A DNA stretch of 64,000 bases from Flavobacterium fluvii (GTDB taxonomy: Bacteria; Bacteroidota; Bacteroidia; Flavobacteriales; Flavobacteriaceae), in contig NZ_FQWB01000001.1 in the NCBI RefSeq assembly GCF_900129545.1, forward strand, positions 1 through 64,000. The letters run 5' to 3'. The translations under genes and the position numbers were made by a program. The notes under the pieces were generated by a model. That model had not been told where the DNA came from and searched no databases. It saw nothing but the letters and a program-made list of their open reading frames with translations. Positions within the stretch are counted from its first letter, which is position 1. Every line of letters begins with the position of its first letter. Below, piece by piece: positions 62,909 through 64,000 of the stretch.

Positions 62909-64000
62909 TTACACCAATACTTTTTCCCTGATTCTCAATTTCTCGGCAACTTTAAAAACATCCGTGAGAACGCCTCTGGCCAAAACTTCCTTTCCGGAGC
63001 CGGAACCCTGGATAACTATGGGGATTTTACCATAGGATTTGGTGTAAATTTCAAAGTTTTTTTCTGAGCCATCAAGGCGTGCAATGGGAAACGACTGTAA
63101 TTCTGAAACCAATTGAACTTCCAGTTTGTTTTCTAAAACCGAAAATTCCCCAACATAACGCAATATATGGTTGTCCTCGTCGGCTATCTTGGAAATTCCA
63201 TAGGATTCCAACATTTTTTTGTCGAATTCGTATTCTTGCTTTGGATTGAATTCCTTCAATTCAGAAGAGAAAAGCGGTAAAATATTGACATCCGAAAACT
63301 CCAAATTCGCGCCTATTTCCCTGGCCAAAATCAGTGTTTTTTTAGCCACGTCATTCTTGTATAAATTTTCTATCGAATCAGACTTTTTCGATCCTGTAAT
63401 TCCCGCTTCAGACAAAACACTCAAAAAAAGGCTTTCTTCTGTTGAAAATCGTTTAAAAACATTCCCAAATGAATCTGAAAAAACGCCTCGAATTTTTGTG
63501 ATTTGTTCGCCTGAAGAATACAAGTCCCTCAACGTTTGGACCACGGGAAATCCACTGCCAACGTTAGTTTCATACAAAAATGTCTTTCCATGTCTATCCA
63601 GGTTTCTTCGTACTTCTTTGTAAAATTCAATAGACGAAGTGTTGGCGTTTTTATTGGCTGCCACTATATTAAACCCGTTTTGAATAAGAGGAATGTAATT
63701 TTTTACCAATTCTTCGCTATCAGTAAGGTCAATGGCGACGAGATTCTCCAAATTATGGATTTTAACATAGTCTAGGATATCTTCCAATTTATATGGAATG
63801 GCGGCTAGAGCAAAATTAGATTCCCAGAATTTGTCAACTCCCTCTTTTTCGAAGTAAGCCAACCTGGAATTTGCTATTATTGGAAACTGTATATCTATAT
63901 TTCTTTTTTCGAGAAAGGTTTTTTGGTTTTCGATCACTTGATTTAGAAATTCCTTTCCCACATTTCCTTTTCCAAAAAGGACTATATTTATTTTAAGCAC
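62909..64000 (-). CDS. Divergent homoserine dehydrogenase-like protein, cut by right edge
   Basis: 363 residues to the edge. The frame is still open at 64000 (a GTG is the last codon), so it may be the C-terminal part of an aspartokinase-homoserine dehydrogenase fusion. NAD-binding VLFGKGNVGKEFLNQ, AANKNAN, ETNVGSGFPVVQTL and the C-terminal IVIQGSGSGKEVLARGVLTDV follow ThrA. The catalytic block reads GSKKSDSIENLYKNDVAKK where active enzymes have EPDPREDL. FSDSFGNVF replaces the usual FSGTLSYLF. It may be inactive or have a changed substrate. Confidence 0.75.
   Translation of the reverse strand: MLKINIVLFGKGNVGKEFLNQVIENQKTFLEKRNIDIQFPIIANSRLAYFEKEGVDKFWESNFALAAIPYKLEDILDYVKIHNLENLVAIDLTDSEELVKNYIPLIQNGFNIVAANKNANTSSIEFYKEVRRNLDRHGKTFLYETNVGSGFPVVQTLRDLYSSGEQITKIRGVFSDSFGNVFKRFSTEESLFLSVLSEAGITGSKKSDSIENLYKNDVAKKTLILAREIGANLEFSDVNILPLFSSELKEFNPKQEYEFDKKMLESYGISKIADEDNHILRYVGEFSVLENKLEVQLVSELQSFPIARLDGSEKNFEIYTKSYGKIPIVIQGSGSGKEVLARGVLTDVFKVAEKLRIREKVLV

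Noticed and set aside
1..64000. CRISPR arrays, tRNA or rRNA genes, prophage or insertion sequences
   Set aside because: I saw no regularly spaced direct repeats, no cloverleaf sequences, and no transposase, integrase or phage structural genes.

Overview
The window comes from a Flavobacterium-like member of the Bacteroidota. The base composition is AT-rich. The promoters follow the flavobacterial pattern (TTG, 19-23 bp, TAnnTTTG) and Shine-Dalgarno sequences are scarce. It carries a gldA-type gliding-motility ATPase, an exbB-exbD-exbD-tonB locus and several copies of dispersed flavobacterial intergenic repeats. Almost everything is ordinary chromosomal metabolism. No tRNA, rRNA, CRISPR array, prophage or insertion sequence was seen.

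Layout. 1-5.8 kb: a strong promoter leaving the window on the left, a LolE/FtsX-type permease, a cysteine-cluster protein, a methyltransferase, a class V aminotransferase, and a queE plus double-TonB_C pair. 5.8-11.7 kb: a leftward TonB energy-transduction operon (exbB, two exbD, tonB, an 81-aa membrane protein, a PstS-like lipoprotein, a TPR protein). 12-14.3 kb: rightward HerA-like ATPase, DMT protein and cupin. 14.3-20.4 kb: penicillin acylase, glycine-zipper lipoprotein, queA, aroA and a MazG-like hydrolase. 20.4-28.3 kb: four DUF3857/transglutaminase-like exported proteins in tandem. One is a pseudogene, and the three similar copies have lost the catalytic Cys and His. 28.4-33.1 kb: a leftward locus with an alpha-oxoamine-synthase/GNAT fusion, two STAS-like paralogues and a soluble hybrid histidine kinase. 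This is the least explained gene set here.

33.2-39.1 kb: dtd, rsgA and a complete Phe/Tyr operon (pheA, aminotransferase, tyrA, DAHP synthase-chorismate mutase). A classical ribosome-mediated attenuator precedes the operon. It has an 18-aa leader peptide with 5 Phe and 3 Tyr, an antiterminator, and a terminator abutting the pheA start. 39.4-40.8 kb: gldA and a small secreted TonB_C protein, rightward.

40.9-64 kb: a long leftward set for sulfate assimilation and methionine/threonine synthesis: metF, split metH, siroheme synthesis, HEPN-fused sulfite reductase with a candidate reductase partner, cysN, cysD, cysH, a TauE-family transporter, an Rrf2 regulator, a Cys/Met PLP enzyme, OsmC, thrA and metX. 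A SAM-I riboswitch precedes metX, whose start is TTG and lies in a predicted hairpin. Upstream are two short ORF-terminator units, a fatty-acid-hydroxylase-type membrane protein and a divergent homoserine dehydrogenase that runs off the right edge.
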